Shown one piece after another: positions 1 to 8,606 of a DNA stretch of 64,000 nt. Made by a program: the position numbers and the translations under genes. Position 1 is the first letter of the stretch; the number at the start of each line of letters is the position of its first letter. The notes below the pieces were generated by a model. The model saw only the letters and a program-made list of their open reading frames with translations. It was not told where the DNA came from and did no database searches. The DNA lies in contig NZ_JAPDDT010000003.1 in assembly GCF_025950235.1 (NCBI RefSeq), forward strand, positions 434,001 to 498,000. Reading direction: 5' to 3'. The stretch comes from Luteolibacter arcticus. GTDB lineage: Bacteria; Verrucomicrobiota; Verrucomicrobiia; Verrucomicrobiales; Akkermansiaceae.

Positions 1-2273
1 ATGCCTCGGCCGCCGCCACCGCCAGCACCACCCCGCAGTCGCTCGGGCCCGCCATCTACCGGATCAACTGCGGCAAGCTTGACGGCAGTCACACGGATCC
101 TGGCGGCAACGTCTGGGCGGCGGACGCCCCTCCCTATTACAACAACAACGATACCGGTACCAGCTCGGTGACGGTGACAGGCACCACCGCGCCGGAAATT
201 TACAAGACCCACCGCTACAAGAATCGCTTTTCGGGCGTCGGCACACCGCTGCGATATCAACTCCCGGTCACAAACGGCATCTACGAGGTCCGCCTGCATT
301 TCGCTGAGGTCTGGACTCAAGCCGCGCTGGGCAAGCGGGTGTTCGACGTCTCGCTCGAAGGAACCTTGGTTCTGAACGACTTCGATATCTTTGCCGAAGT
401 GGGTTCAAATACCGCGCTGGTCAAGGCGCTGCCGACGAGCGTGAGCGATGGATTGCTGACCATCGACCTCGCGGTGGTAGTCCAGAATCCCCAGATCTGC
501 GCCATCGAGGTCTATCCAGTGGCATCCGGTGGCAGTGGCACCGGCGACACGGTCGCCCCGGGCACGCCGGGCAGTCCGGTGGCCGCAAACCTGACCCAGA
601 CCTCCGTGGACCTTTCGTGGAGCGCTTCCACCGACAATGAAGGCGGTAGCGGCGTGACGGGCTATCACGTCTTCCGCCGGATTCCGGCCACCCAACCGGT
701 GGAGGAGGCCCAATTGATCGCCACCGTGACCGGCACTTCGTTCGCCGACAGCGGCCTCGCCCCGGCAACCGGCTACGAATATCGCGTGGTCGCCTATGAC
801 GGCGCGAACAACGCCTCGGATCCCGCCATCCTGCCCGTCACCACGGTGACTCCGGATACCACCGCGCCCACGAGTCCGAACAATCTGGCCGCCACGCCAA
901 GCCTGGGCCAAGTGGCACTGTCCTGGCAGGCTTCCAGCGACATCGGTGGCAGCGGTGTAAAGGAGTACGTGGTCCGCCGCGACAGCATCGAGATCGCGAC
1001 CGTGACCACCCCCGGCTATACCGACACCGGCTTGATCGGGAACATCTCGGTCGTCTATGAGGTGAAGGCGGTTGACTTCGCCGGCAACTCCTCGGAATTC
1101 GCCTCGACCGAAGCCACGACGCCGCCGGATGCGGAGGCTCCGGGAGCTCCGCGCAATCTGACCGCCGTTCCCGGCAATGGCAGCATCACCTTCTCCTGGC
1201 AGGCACCGCTCGCCACCAATGACGTGAGCAGCTACCAGATCTGGCACAATGGCTCGCAGGTGACGACCGTCGGCTCGCCCGAGTATGTCGCCACCGGCTT
1301 GCAGAATGGCCAGCTCTACACCTACGAGGTGCGGACGGTGGACACTTCCACCAACGTGTCTTCCTACGCCACTGCCTCGGCTACGCCCAGAGCGCTGGCA
1401 GGTCCCGCGGTTCGCGTGAATGTCGGCGGCGGCGAATACACCGATAGTCTCGGCAATGTCTGGGTGGAGGATTCCGGCTTCTTCAACATGGGCCAGACCG
1501 CTACCAACGGCTCCATCCCCATCGCAGGAACGGAGGAGGATTCGCTCTATCGCTCCGAGCGCTACGATGGCTCGCCGGACGGTGCGGACCTCGAGTTCTC
1601 GACCGACGTGGCCAATGGCAGGTATGAGGTGAAGCTCCACTTCGCCGAGACCTACAACCAGATCACCGCCGCCGGACAGCGCGTCTTCGACGTGTATGCT
1701 CAGGAGCAACTCGCCATCGACAACCTGGACATCTTCGACCGCGTCGGCCTGAACGCCGCCTTGGTCATGGTGATCCCGGTGACCGTCACGGATGGCTCGC
1801 TCGACATCCGCTTCGACCACCTCGACATCCAGAACCCGAAGATCTGTGCCATCGAAGTCCTTGCCATCGTCCCACCCGCTCCGGCGACCTTCGCGGAGTG
1901 GCTGACCTCGAACAACCTCCCCGGCCAGACGACCGGGGACGCGGATGGCGGCGGGCTCTCTAACCTCGAGGAGTATGAACTCCAGTTGAATCCGAACGAT
2001 CCGAACGACGATCTCGAATTCCGCGTGACTTGCACGACCGAAGGCGCGTCCAAGCTGATCGCCCTGCCGGCCCTCAAGCCGATCGGAAACTACTACGTCC
2101 ACCGTAGCGACGATCTCGGCGACCTCGACAACGTCACCAACCGGATCGACACGATCACCAAGGCCGAAATCGAAGCAATGTCGCCCGCCGAACGGGCCTC
2201 CTACACGATCGAGGACAACACCGGAGGCACCCGTGCCTTCTACCAGTTGTTCTTCGTGCCCGTGGCCGAATAA
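1..2273 (+). CDS. Secreted malectin / fibronectin type III protein, 5'-truncated by window edge
   Basis: The frame is open from base 3, so the real start lies upstream; 756 residues are visible. Order: a malectin domain (starting at IYRINCGK, with LHFAEVW and RVFDVSLEG), three FN3 domains of about 90 residues each (repeated DTxAPxxPxNL openings), a second malectin domain (RVNVGGGEY, LHFAETYNQ, RVFDVYAQ), and a C-terminal part with a GDADGGGLSNLEEYELQLNP calcium-type segment and a YYVHRSDDL...FYQLFF ending. Malectin and FN3 point to extracellular carbohydrate binding. The C-terminal module recurs in other secreted proteins of this window. It precedes the rhamnose/export cassette on the same strand, separated by a hairpin, so it may coat or bind the polysaccharide made by that cassette (inference). 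No catalytic domain is visible. Confidence 0.85.
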   Translation, partial: ASAAATASTTPQSLGPAIYRINCGKLDGSHTDPGGNVWAADAPPYYNNNDTGTSSVTVTGTTAPEIYKTHRYKNRFSGVGTPLRYQLPVTNGIYEVRLHFAEVWTQAALGKRVFDVSLEGTLVLNDFDIFAEVGSNTALVKALPTSVSDGLLTIDLAVVVQNPQICAIEVYPVASGGSGTGDTVAPGTPGSPVAANLTQTSVDLSWSASTDNEGGSGVTGYHVFRRIPATQPVEEAQLIATVTGTSFADSGLAPATGYEYRVVAYDGANNASDPAILPVTTVTPDTTAPTSPNNLAATPSLGQVALSWQASSDIGGSGVKEYVVRRDSIEIATVTTPGYTDTGLIGNISVVYEVKAVDFAGNSSEFASTEATTPPDAEAPGAPRNLTAVPGNGSITFSWQAPLATNDVSSYQIWHNGSQVTTVGSPEYVATGLQNGQLYTYEVRTVDTSTNVSSYATASATPRALAGPAVRVNVGGGEYTDSLGNVWVEDSGFFNMGQTATNGSIPIAGTEEDSLYRSERYDGSPDGADLEFSTDVANGRYEVKLHFAETYNQITAAGQRVFDVYAQEQLAIDNLDIFDRVGLNAALVMVIPVTVTDGSLDIRFDHLDIQNPKICAIEVLAIVPPAPATFAEWLTSNNLPGQTTGDADGGGLSNLEEYELQLNPNDPNDDLEFRVTCTTEGASKLIALPALKPIGNYYVHRSDDLGDLDNVTNRIDTITKAEIEAMSPAERASYTIEDNTGGTRAFYQLFFVPVAE

Positions 2274-2282
2274 TTGCAGAAA

Positions 2283-2308
2283 GCTCCGGGAGCCCAGCCT
2301 CCCGGAGC
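2283..2308 (+). terminator. Hairpin after the malectin gene
   Basis: Perfect 10-bp stem GCTCCGGGAG / CTCCCGGAGC with a 6-nt loop starts 10 bases after the stop codon. There is no T-tract, so termination would be weak or factor-assisted. Confidence 0.5.
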
Positions 2309-2371
2309 ATCCCGCCGAGGATGACCGGGCACCCAACCGCCATCCTCGGAGTTCACCCCCCCTCCCTACGC

Positions 2372-3277
2372 ATGCCCCCCTCCCCCCGGATTGTCATCGT
2401 CGGTGCCGCAGGCCGTCTCGGCCAGGCACTGGTCAAACGCCTGTCACGCGACGCAACCGTCATCGGCCTTGCACGGCCTGCGATCGACTTGCTCGAGCCG
2501 CAGTCGATTCGCGACGCCCTTGAGCCGCTGGATTTCGACCAACTGATCCTGCCCGCCGCCATGACCGCGGTGGACCCTTGCGAAACGGAGCAGGAGAAAG
2601 CCTACGCGATCAATGCCACCGCTCCCGGCGTCATCGCGGAAATCTGCGCCGCAAAAAAGGCGCACATGACCTACGTCAGCACCGACTTCGTTTTCGATGG
2701 GGAGACTCACGGTTTCTACACCGAAGGCGACGAGGCCCAGCCGGTCAGCGTCTATGGAGCCTCGAAGCTGAAGGGCGAAGAGCTCGTTCTCGCCGCTGAT
2801 CCGGGCCACCTGGTCGTCCGCGTGTCGTGGCTCTATGGACCCGGGAAGCCGGCCTTCCCCGAGTGGATCGTGGACAAGGCCTGCTCCGACGCAAACCTCT
2901 CGCTGCCGATGGACAAGACCGGCTGCCCGACCTCGGCCACGGATGTCGCGGACATGCTCGTGCCGCTGTTGGAAGAATCCGCATCCGGCGTCTTCCACCT
3001 CTGCAATGCCGGCTCCTGCTCCTGGCAGGAGTGGGGGCAGGCCTGTCTCGACCTCGCCCGCGAGGCTGGCGCGCCGCTGAAGTGCGACTCCATCGCCGGC
3101 AATTGGCTGGCTGATATTCCCGCTTTCCTCGCCAAGCGCCCGCCGAATACCGCGATGAGCACCGACAAGTTCACGACCTTCACCGGGATTTCCCCGCGGT
3201 CCTGGCAGGAGGCCTTGCGCGAACATTTCGCCACCTCCGGTTTCCTTGCAAAATACCAAGCCGCCGCCTGCGGTTGA
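2372..3277 (+). CDS. rfbD: dTDP-4-dehydrorhamnose reductase
   Basis: Last step of dTDP-L-rhamnose synthesis: NAD(P)H-dependent reduction of dTDP-6-deoxy-L-lyxo-4-hexulose. An SDR fold is visible: N-terminal IVIVGAAGRLGQAL nucleotide-binding loop, AAMTAVDPCE, the substrate-binding STDFVFDG and catalytic YGASKLKGE (YxxxK), and VRVSWLYGPG. 301 residues, normal for RmlD. An upstream in-frame ATG at 2321 would add 17 residues that do not belong to the fold and would run through the intergenic hairpin zone; the ATG at 2372 places the nucleotide-binding loop at the usual position. Followed 48 bases later by rfbB, so co-transcription is likely. Confidence 0.9.
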   Translation: MPPSPRIVIVGAAGRLGQALVKRLSRDATVIGLARPAIDLLEPQSIRDALEPLDFDQLILPAAMTAVDPCETEQEKAYAINATAPGVIAEICAAKKAHMTYVSTDFVFDGETHGFYTEGDEAQPVSVYGASKLKGEELVLAADPGHLVVRVSWLYGPGKPAFPEWIVDKACSDANLSLPMDKTGCPTSATDVADMLVPLLEESASGVFHLCNAGSCSWQEWGQACLDLAREAGAPLKCDSIAGNWLADIPAFLAKRPPNTAMSTDKFTTFTGISPRSWQEALREHFATSGFLAKYQAAACG

Positions 3278-3325
3278 CGCCCGTCTTATCCTTCCTCCTA
3301 GCCAAAGCCTCACCCTTCCCACCCC

Positions 3326-4435
3326 ATGAATATTCTCGTCACCGGCGGCGCCGGCTTCATCGGATCGAATCTCGTTCATTACCTGCTGCGCGATGCCGCG
3401 GAGGAATTGAGCGTCTCGATCGACAAGGTTGTCACTCTCGACAAGCTCACCTACGCGGGCAACCGCTCCAGCCTCGAAGACCTCGAAGCGGATCCGCGCC
3501 ATGTCTTCGCCCAGGGCGACATCTGCGATGACGTGTTCGTCGGCGGCCTGCTGCGCGAGCACAATATCGATGCGGTGATGCACCTCGCCGCCGAGTCGCA
3601 CGTGGACCGCTCGATCGATGGACCGGAGGCCTTCATCCTGACCAACGTGGTCGGCACCTTCCGGCTGATCGATGCCTTCCGGAAATATCTGGTCGAGAGC
3701 GGCCGCACCAAGCTTCCGAACTACGGCAAGTCGATCGCCGATGGCGGTGAGTCGGCGTTCCTCCACGTCTCGACGGATGAGGTCTTCGGCTCGCTCGGAC
3801 CTCAGGACCCGATGTTTTGCGAGACCACGCCGTATTCGCCGAACAGTCCTTACAGCGCCTCGAAGGCAGGCAGCGACCACCTCGCCCGCGCGTATCACCA
3901 CACCTACGGGATGCCGGTGATCACCACGAATTGCTCTAACAACTATGGCCCGTTCCAGTTCCCGGAAAAGCTGTTGCCGCTCATGATCCAGAAGACCCTG
4001 CGCGGCGAACCGCTGCCAGTCTATGGCGACGGCACCAATATCCGCGACTGGCTCTACGTGGAGGACCACTGCCGCGGCCTCGCCATGGCGCTGGTCCGCG
4101 GTGCCATCGGTGAGACGTATGTCATCGGTGGCAAGAACGAGATCCGGAACATCGACGTGGTCCGCCAGCTCATCGCCACTGTCCACCAGCTTGCGCCGGA
4201 AAGCGCGACCAAGTCTGCCGACGACCTGATCACCTACGTGAAGGACCGCCCGGGCCACGACCAGCGCTACGCCATCGATCCCGCGAAGATCGAGAACGAG
4301 CTCGGCTGGTCGCCGCGCGAGGACTTCGCCTCCGGCCTGCGCAAGACCGTCCAGTGGTACTTGGATAACCAAGCCTGGATCAGCGGTATCGAAGATGGCA
4401 GCTACCGCGGCGAACGCCTCGGCACCCTCGCCTGA
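3326..4435 (+). CDS. rfbB: dTDP-glucose 4,6-dehydratase
   Basis: Converts dTDP-glucose to dTDP-4-keto-6-deoxyglucose with bound NAD+. 369 residues. Extended SDR features: N-terminal [25 protein letters not shown], the STDEVFGSL motif with Thr-Asp-Glu, catalytic [11 protein letters not shown], the conserved [15 protein letters not shown] segment, and [20 protein letters not shown] GYxxRxDxxx-like stretch is present as [14 protein letters not shown] near the C-terminus. Second gene of the rhamnose cassette and 25 bases from rfbA. Family assignment is very secure. Confidence 0.97.
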   Translation: MNILVTGGAGFIGSNLVHYLLRDAAEELSVSIDKVVTLDKLTYAGNRSSLEDLEADPRHVFAQGDICDDVFVGGLLREHNIDAVMHLAAESHVDRSIDGPEAFILTNVVGTFRLIDAFRKYLVESGRTKLPNYGKSIADGGESAFLHVSTDEVFGSLGPQDPMFCETTPYSPNSPYSASKAGSDHLARAYHHTYGMPVITTNCSNNYGPFQFPEKLLPLMIQKTLRGEPLPVYGDGTNIRDWLYVEDHCRGLAMALVRGAIGETYVIGGKNEIRNIDVVRQLIATVHQLAPESATKSADDLITYVKDRPGHDQRYAIDPAKIENELGWSPREDFASGLRKTVQWYLDNQAWISGIEDGSYRGERLGTLA

Positions 4436-4460
4436 ATTCAACCCTTTCCCCATCCTCCCC

Positions 4461-5375
4461 ATGCTGTCACCCGAAGAAAAGAACCGCCTCGTCCAGTCCC
4501 CTGAAGATCTCGCCCTGCGGAAAGGCATCATCCTTGCCGGCGGCACCGGCAGCCGCCTGTTCCCCATGACCCATTCGGTGAGCAAGCAGCTCATCCCGGT
4601 CTATGACAAGCCGATGATCTACTACCCGCTCACCGTGCTGATGCTGGCGGGCGTGAAGGAGATCCTGCTGATCTCGACCCCGCGCGACCTGCCTGCCTTC
4701 GAGCAATTGTTAGGCGATGGTTCCCAGTGGGGCCTTGAGATTTCCTATGCCGAGCAGCCGAAGCCGGAAGGTCTCGCGCAGGCCTTCCTCATCGGGGAAG
4801 AGTTCCTCGCCGGTGAGCCCGCCTGCCTGGTGCTCGGCGACAATCTCTTCTACGGCCACGACCTCGCGAAGTCGCTGATGGCGGCGTCGCGCCGCAAGGA
4901 GGGCGCGACCGTCTTCGGCTATCACACCCAACAGCCGGAGCAATACGGCGTGGTGGAGTTCGATGCAGAAGGCAACGTCGTCTCGCTTGAAGAGAAGCCC
5001 GAAAAGCCGAAGTCGAACTACGCCGTCCCCGGCATCTACTTCTACGACTCCGACGTCGTCGCGATGGCGAAGGCGCTCAAGCCCTCACCCCGCGGCGAGC
5101 TGGAGATCACCGACCTCAACCGGGTTTATCTGGAGAAGGGTGGACTGCGTGTCGAGTTGCTCGGCCGTGGCACCACCTGGCTCGACACCGGCACGCCGGA
5201 CTCGCTGGCAGATGCCACCCAGTTCGTGCAGGTGATCCAGCAGCGGCAGGGCCTCAAGATCGCCTGTCCGGAAGAAGTGGCTTTCCTGCAAGGTCGCATC
5301 GACCGCGCGAAGCTGAACGAGTCCGTGCAGAAGTATTCCAAGACCCCCTACGGCGAATACCTCGCCCTGCTCTAA
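4461..5375 (+). CDS. rfbA: Glucose-1-phosphate thymidylyltransferase
   Basis: First step of dTDP-rhamnose synthesis: glucose-1-phosphate + dTTP to dTDP-glucose. 304 residues. Motifs: [16 protein letters not shown] (nucleotide binding), [52 protein letters not shown] and [13 protein letters not shown]. An upstream ATG at 4395 overlaps the end of rfbB and adds a non-homologous leader. The ATG at 4461 is preferred, although it still leaves about 20 residues before the fold. The stop codon TAA lies inside a CTAACA copy of the recurrent motif described in the findings. Confidence 0.95.
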   Translation: MLSPEEKNRLVQSPEDLALRKGIILAGGTGSRLFPMTHSVSKQLIPVYDKPMIYYPLTVLMLAGVKEILLISTPRDLPAFEQLLGDGSQWGLEISYAEQPKPEGLAQAFLIGEEFLAGEPACLVLGDNLFYGHDLAKSLMAASRRKEGATVFGYHTQQPEQYGVVEFDAEGNVVSLEEKPEKPKSNYAVPGIYFYDSDVVAMAKALKPSPRGELEITDLNRVYLEKGGLRVELLGRGTTWLDTGTPDSLADATQFVQVIQQRQGLKIACPEEVAFLQGRIDRAKLNESVQKYSKTPYGEYLALL

Positions 5376-5385
5376 CAATCACGCC

Positions 5386-6129
5386 ATGTCCACGATGCAC
5401 ACCGATCCATGGGCGGGTCTGAATCCCGATGCCCGCGCCCGCTTGGAGACACGGGACTACTCGGTCGCCGATCTTGCCCAACGGCTGGCCACTTCCGGCG
5501 TCAATGCGTCCGAGGCCATCGTCGGCCGCGCCTCGCTCGGCGACGCGTGGATACCCGGCGTGGAGCTTTTCCAGAGGAAGGTCTATCAGCAAAAGGGCCG
5601 CGGCTATTTCGGCGAGCTCACCCGCCTGACCGAAGGCACGCTCGACCGGATCGGCCTCGCCCCGCGCCAGTGGGCCTCGGCCATGATGCACCGCGACAGC
5701 GCCAAGGGCTTCCACATCCATCCGCCGCACATTCCGGAAGGAGCCGTGCCGGCGGAGTGGTTCCAGAAACTCTATGTCGACAATTCCGAGGACTACTCGC
5801 TGCGTCCGTATGACCGCGAGCAGTGGGACGTGATGTTCTTCCTCACCGGCATCTGCGAGATGCTGCTGGTGGATGAACGCCAAGGCATGCCCCGCCGCGT
5901 GATGCGGTTCACCATTCCCGGTGACAGCCGCGCGGGCCCGGACAATGCCGCCGTCGTCATCCCGTCCGGGGTGGCCCACGCGTTGCGGAACATCGGCAAT
6001 GAAGACCTGATCATGGTCTATGGCACCAGCACGGTCTTTAATCCCGCTTGGGAAGGCCGGATCGCCAGCGACGTGGAGAAGGCCCCGCTCCCCACGGATT
6101 GGGACCGCTACCTCGCCGGCGGCGCCTGA
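5386..6129 (+). CDS. rfbC: RfbC-like cupin, probable dTDP-4-dehydrorhamnose 3,5-epimerase role
   Basis: 247 residues, 10 bases after rfbA, and the only member left to complete the rhamnose pathway. The cupin core is visible: GFHIHPPH occupies the place of the catalytic histidine region of RmlC, VVIPSGVAHALRN matches the IPxGxAHGF strand, and TSTVFNPAWEGRI...LPTDWDRYL resembles the RmlC C-terminal stretch. It is longer and quite divergent from textbook RmlC, with an N-terminal 60-residue extension, so the epimerase activity is inferred mainly from context. Alternative: a dTDP-sugar isomerase or another sugar-binding cupin. Confidence 0.7.
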   Translation: MSTMHTDPWAGLNPDARARLETRDYSVADLAQRLATSGVNASEAIVGRASLGDAWIPGVELFQRKVYQQKGRGYFGELTRLTEGTLDRIGLAPRQWASAMMHRDSAKGFHIHPPHIPEGAVPAEWFQKLYVDNSEDYSLRPYDREQWDVMFFLTGICEMLLVDERQGMPRRVMRFTIPGDSRAGPDNAAVVIPSGVAHALRNIGNEDLIMVYGTSTVFNPAWEGRIASDVEKAPLPTDWDRYLAGGA

Positions 6130-6188
6130 CCTGGTTTTTAAGACTCGTCTCTAACAAGCTCACCCCCTACATTGATTACCGCAATCCC

Positions 6189-6848
6189 ATGAAAAGCACC
6201 CCGCAAACCCAACGGCCTGCCGCCGGATGGCAGCGCCTATTCCGAGGCATGACGAATGCCTTGGCGGCCACCATGGCCGTGCTCCTCGCCGCGTCCTTCA
6301 CCGGCTGCGAAGGCCCGGAAAACTTCACCCCGATTCCCGCCGAGGCCTACTCGCCGCGTCCTAGCGGCACCTTGGCTGCCGGCGACGTGCTCAACATCAG
6401 CTTCCCCGGCGCACCCGAGCTGAATACCACCCAGAAGGTCCAGGCCAATGGCAAGGTCAGCCTGCCGACGATCGGCTCCGTGACCGCGCAGGGCAAGAGC
6501 ATCTCCAGCCTCCAGTCGCAGCTCACCGGCATGTATACCTCCCACCTGCAGAATCCTGCCGTGCTTGTCGCGGTGGAGACGGCAGCCTCCGGCGTCTATG
6601 TCACCGGCGAGGTGATGAAGCCCGGCAAGGTGCCTCTCGACCGGCCGATGACCGTGGTGGAAGCGATCGGCGAGTGCGGCGGCTTCACCAAGTTCGCCAA
6701 CCCGAAGCAAGTGGTGGTCGTGCGCAACCAAGGTGGCAAGAACCAGCGCTACGCTCTGAATCTGGCCGACACCTTCAGCGGTGCGAACGACTCGGCCTTC
6801 TACCTGCGGCCTTTCGACACCGTCCTGGTGAAGCAAAGCCGCTGGTAA
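6189..6848 (+). CDS. Wza-type polysaccharide biosynthesis/export lipoprotein
   Basis: 219 residues. A hydrophobic signal segment ends in the lipobox-like SFTGCEG, so Cys around residue 39 is probably acylated and the protein placed at the outer membrane. After it comes a polysaccharide-export domain (GDVLNISFPGAPELNTTQKV, VSLPTIGSVTAQGKS) and an SLBB-like part (GVYVTGEVMKPGKVPL, TVVEAIGECGGF). It would form the outer-membrane channel for a capsular or exopolysaccharide. The start was chosen at ATG 6189, which gives a proper signal peptide; a longer frame from 6048 overlaps the cupin gene. Last gene of the (+) cluster, followed by a strong terminator. Confidence 0.88.
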   Translation: MKSTPQTQRPAAGWQRLFRGMTNALAATMAVLLAASFTGCEGPENFTPIPAEAYSPRPSGTLAAGDVLNISFPGAPELNTTQKVQANGKVSLPTIGSVTAQGKSISSLQSQLTGMYTSHLQNPAVLVAVETAASGVYVTGEVMKPGKVPLDRPMTVVEAIGECGGFTKFANPKQVVVVRNQGGKNQRYALNLADTFSGANDSAFYLRPFDTVLVKQSRW

Positions 6849-6893
6849 GCAAGCCGGCTTCGTCTTCCAAGATCCCCAAGACCCTTCTCCCGC

Positions 6894-6925
6894 AAGGGAC
6901 GGCGATAACCTCGCCGTCCCTTTTT
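6894..6925 (+). terminator. Rho-independent terminator of the polysaccharide cluster
   Basis: 11-bp stem AAGGGACGGCG / CGCCGTCCCTT with a 7-nt loop, running into a T5 tract, 45 bases after the export gene stop. It also separates the convergent (-) gene that ends at 6941. Confidence 0.9.
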
Positions 6926-6940
6926 GCGTATCACGGGAAA

Positions 6941-8257
6941 TCAATCGGTCAGCAAGCGGTAGAAGCGACGCTTGGCCCCCGCTGTCGCGGCCGGATCGGC
7001 AATCTCGATGACGCCGGTTTCATTGACGCGCGTGCCAATTGGCACCCAGACGACCATGTCGCTGGAGGCATAGATCTGGATGTCCGAGCTGAGCCCCCCC
7101 TCCACTTCGAAGGACAGCGTACGGTCCGGCTTCACTGAAAAGCGAGTCACCTGGAACTTCGGCAGGGCCGCTCCTTGACTGACGGAAAGAATCACCGGAC
7201 CGCCGGTCGCCGTCGCGGTCCCCGTCGTCAGCCTCACGCTGAAGTCCCCGCTGTCTCCCGTGGAGAGCCCTTGGAGCGACAGCAGCGGGCCGTTCGCACC
7301 AGCAATGGCGGCGCTGCCCTTGAACCACTGGTAGCTCACCGGTCCCGTCGCGGCCGCGGTCACCGCCAGGGTCGTGCTCGAACCTGTCGCGACTGAGAGA
7401 TTCCCGGTAATTCCTGACACCACCACGGCGGCGCCGCTGCGTGGCAAGGCATCCGTGGGAACAAACGCAGGATCGGAAGAGAGGACCACGCGGTCGAGCA
7501 ATGTGCCCTGCTCGCGGACGCGGAAGCGCAGCGTGTGACTTCCTTCGTCAAAGTTGAAAACCCGCGGACCGGCTTCGACCACGTGGATCCGCCGCCAGAT
7601 CCAGTTGGTCGTCCGGGTGCCCTCCGGTGGCGTGGTCGTTCCGTAAACGTGGAAGACCTCCTCGACGCCTCCGTCAGTCGAGAAAAAGAACGAATCCTTG
7701 GCCTCGGTGGGGGCCTTCACCCGGCACCAGACGTGGTAGTCCCCCGTGACGGGCGCATTGAAGCTCAACTGCGTCCAGCCGAGCTGCGAATAGAACGAGC
7801 TGTCCACCCACGATTCCGTGGGACCATTGAAGGTCGTCATCGGCGCATTGAGCAGGCCGCTCTCCGCCTCCAGCATCACCAGCCGGCCGCTGGTGTCCGG
7901 GTTCTGCGCGGCGGTCCCGTAGGTCACCGTGATCTCGGACGAGAAAGAGCTCTCTTGCCCCTCGGAATTGTAGGCCGTGACGGCGCAAAAGTAAGGCTGC
8001 CCGGGCGTCAGATTGGGTAGCACCGCCTGCGGATTGCTCCCTGCGTTGAGCACCTGCTCATAAATCCGGCTGCTGCGTCCCCAATAGACCTTGTAGCCTG
8101 CCACAGTGCTCTCCGGATTCCGATTCCAAGCCACCGGAACACTGCCTGGAATGGTGGATCCTTGAGACACCGAGGGCGCCATGGCAGAAAGCATCATTGA
8201 TAATCCAATGAATTTCAATGGGTTAAGAAAATGTTTTAGGCTTTGTAATAATGGCAT
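6941..8257 (-). CDS. Secreted FN3 / carbohydrate-binding / Ig-like protein
   Basis: 438 residues with an N-terminal signal peptide (hydrophobic FIGLSMMLSAMAPSVSQG). Domains: FN3 (about 30-120, VPVAWNRNPESTVAGYKVYWG), a carbohydrate-binding-like beta-sandwich (about 125-290, VMLEAESGLLNAPM, DYHVWCRVKAPTEAKDSFFF), an Ig-like domain (about 300-375, ending in GDFSVRL), and a final 70 residues with IQIYASSDMVVW...RRFYRLLTD, the shared C-terminal module noted in the findings. No catalytic residues are seen. Probably a secreted glycan-binding or matrix protein; position next to the polysaccharide export gene supports that. Transcribed toward the export gene, alone on its strand until the GH32 gene, with a long leader. 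Confidence 0.75.
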   Translation of the reverse strand: MPLLQSLKHFLNPLKFIGLSMMLSAMAPSVSQGSTIPGSVPVAWNRNPESTVAGYKVYWGRSSRIYEQVLNAGSNPQAVLPNLTPGQPYFCAVTAYNSEGQESSFSSEITVTYGTAAQNPDTSGRLVMLEAESGLLNAPMTTFNGPTESWVDSSFYSQLGWTQLSFNAPVTGDYHVWCRVKAPTEAKDSFFFSTDGGVEEVFHVYGTTTPPEGTRTTNWIWRRIHVVEAGPRVFNFDEGSHTLRFRVREQGTLLDRVVLSSDPAFVPTDALPRSGAAVVVSGITGNLSVATGSSTTLAVTAAATGPVSYQWFKGSAAIAGANGPLLSLQGLSTGDSGDFSVRLTTGTATATGGPVILSVSQGAALPKFQVTRFSVKPDRTLSFEVEGGLSSDIQIYASSDMVVWVPIGTRVNETGVIEIADPAATAGAKRRFYRLLTD

Positions 8258-8331
8258 TTCCTGAATTTAAATTTTTCAATAATTGCTAGAAAGCTTAAAA
8301 TTCCCTGTTAGAGGAAAAAGTGCCCGAACTG

Positions 8332-8337
8332 GGTCAA
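8332..8337 (-). promoter_or_regulatory. Possible -35 element of the FN3/CBM gene
   Basis: On the minus strand TTGACC is followed 19 bases later by TCTAAC (8307-8312), a poor -10, within an AT-rich stretch about 50-80 bases upstream of the start. The spacing is long, so this is a weak call. The TCTAAC is also a copy of the recurrent motif in the findings. Confidence 0.25.
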
Positions 8338-8340
8338 AAT

Positions 8341-8460
8341 CCCCGCCTCCAATGAAAGAATTTTCATTTCCCGGCGGGGGTGAATCCGGCAACGCGACGC
8401 AGGCTAACGGGTAGACCGGAGGCGACAATCCGGGCATCTACGCAGTTCCTGATTTTAAAC
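8341..8460 (-). other. Structured leader region, not identified
   Basis: Part of the 349-base gap between the FN3/CBM gene and the GH32 gene. It holds an imperfect long hairpin (CCCCGCC with GGCGGGG at 8341-8347/8373-8379, continued inside by AATGAAA with TTTCATT) followed on the minus strand by ATTTT, and upstream of it about 80 bases rich in short complementary GC segments (CCGGATT, GCCTCCGG, GCCGGATT). It could be an attenuator or riboswitch-like leader of the downstream gene. I could not match it to a known riboswitch. Confidence 0.3.
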
Positions 8461-8540
8461 GAATTGCGAACAATGACGCCTTGCGATCGTCCGCTTGGAT
8501 GCAATTTGCCAAGCGTGTCACATCCCTAAGACGCACGCCA

Positions 8541-8578
8541 AAAAATCCGCCAAGACCGATGGGGTCGTGGCGGATTTT
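8541..8578 (-). terminator. Terminator of the GH32 gene
   Basis: Stem AAAATCCGCCA / TGGCGGATTTT with a 15-nt loop. Read on the minus strand it ends in T6 about 30 bases after the GH32 stop. The A/T flanks make it usable in both directions. Confidence 0.85.
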
Positions 8579-8606
8579 CTAACAGGTCGGTCGATCCGCA
8601 TTATTT

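Noticed and set aside
405-2336. 643-codon minus-strand frame under the malectin gene
   Set aside because: The plus strand has recognisable malectin and FN3 domains; this is its shadow.
2444-4594. 716-codon frame on the minus strand opposite rfbD/rfbB
   Set aside because: Shadow of the rhamnose genes on the plus strand, whose motifs are certain.
8341-8460. c-di-GMP-I riboswitch
   Set aside because: A GACGCA string is present, but the order of conserved helices and the tetraloop receptor do not fit.
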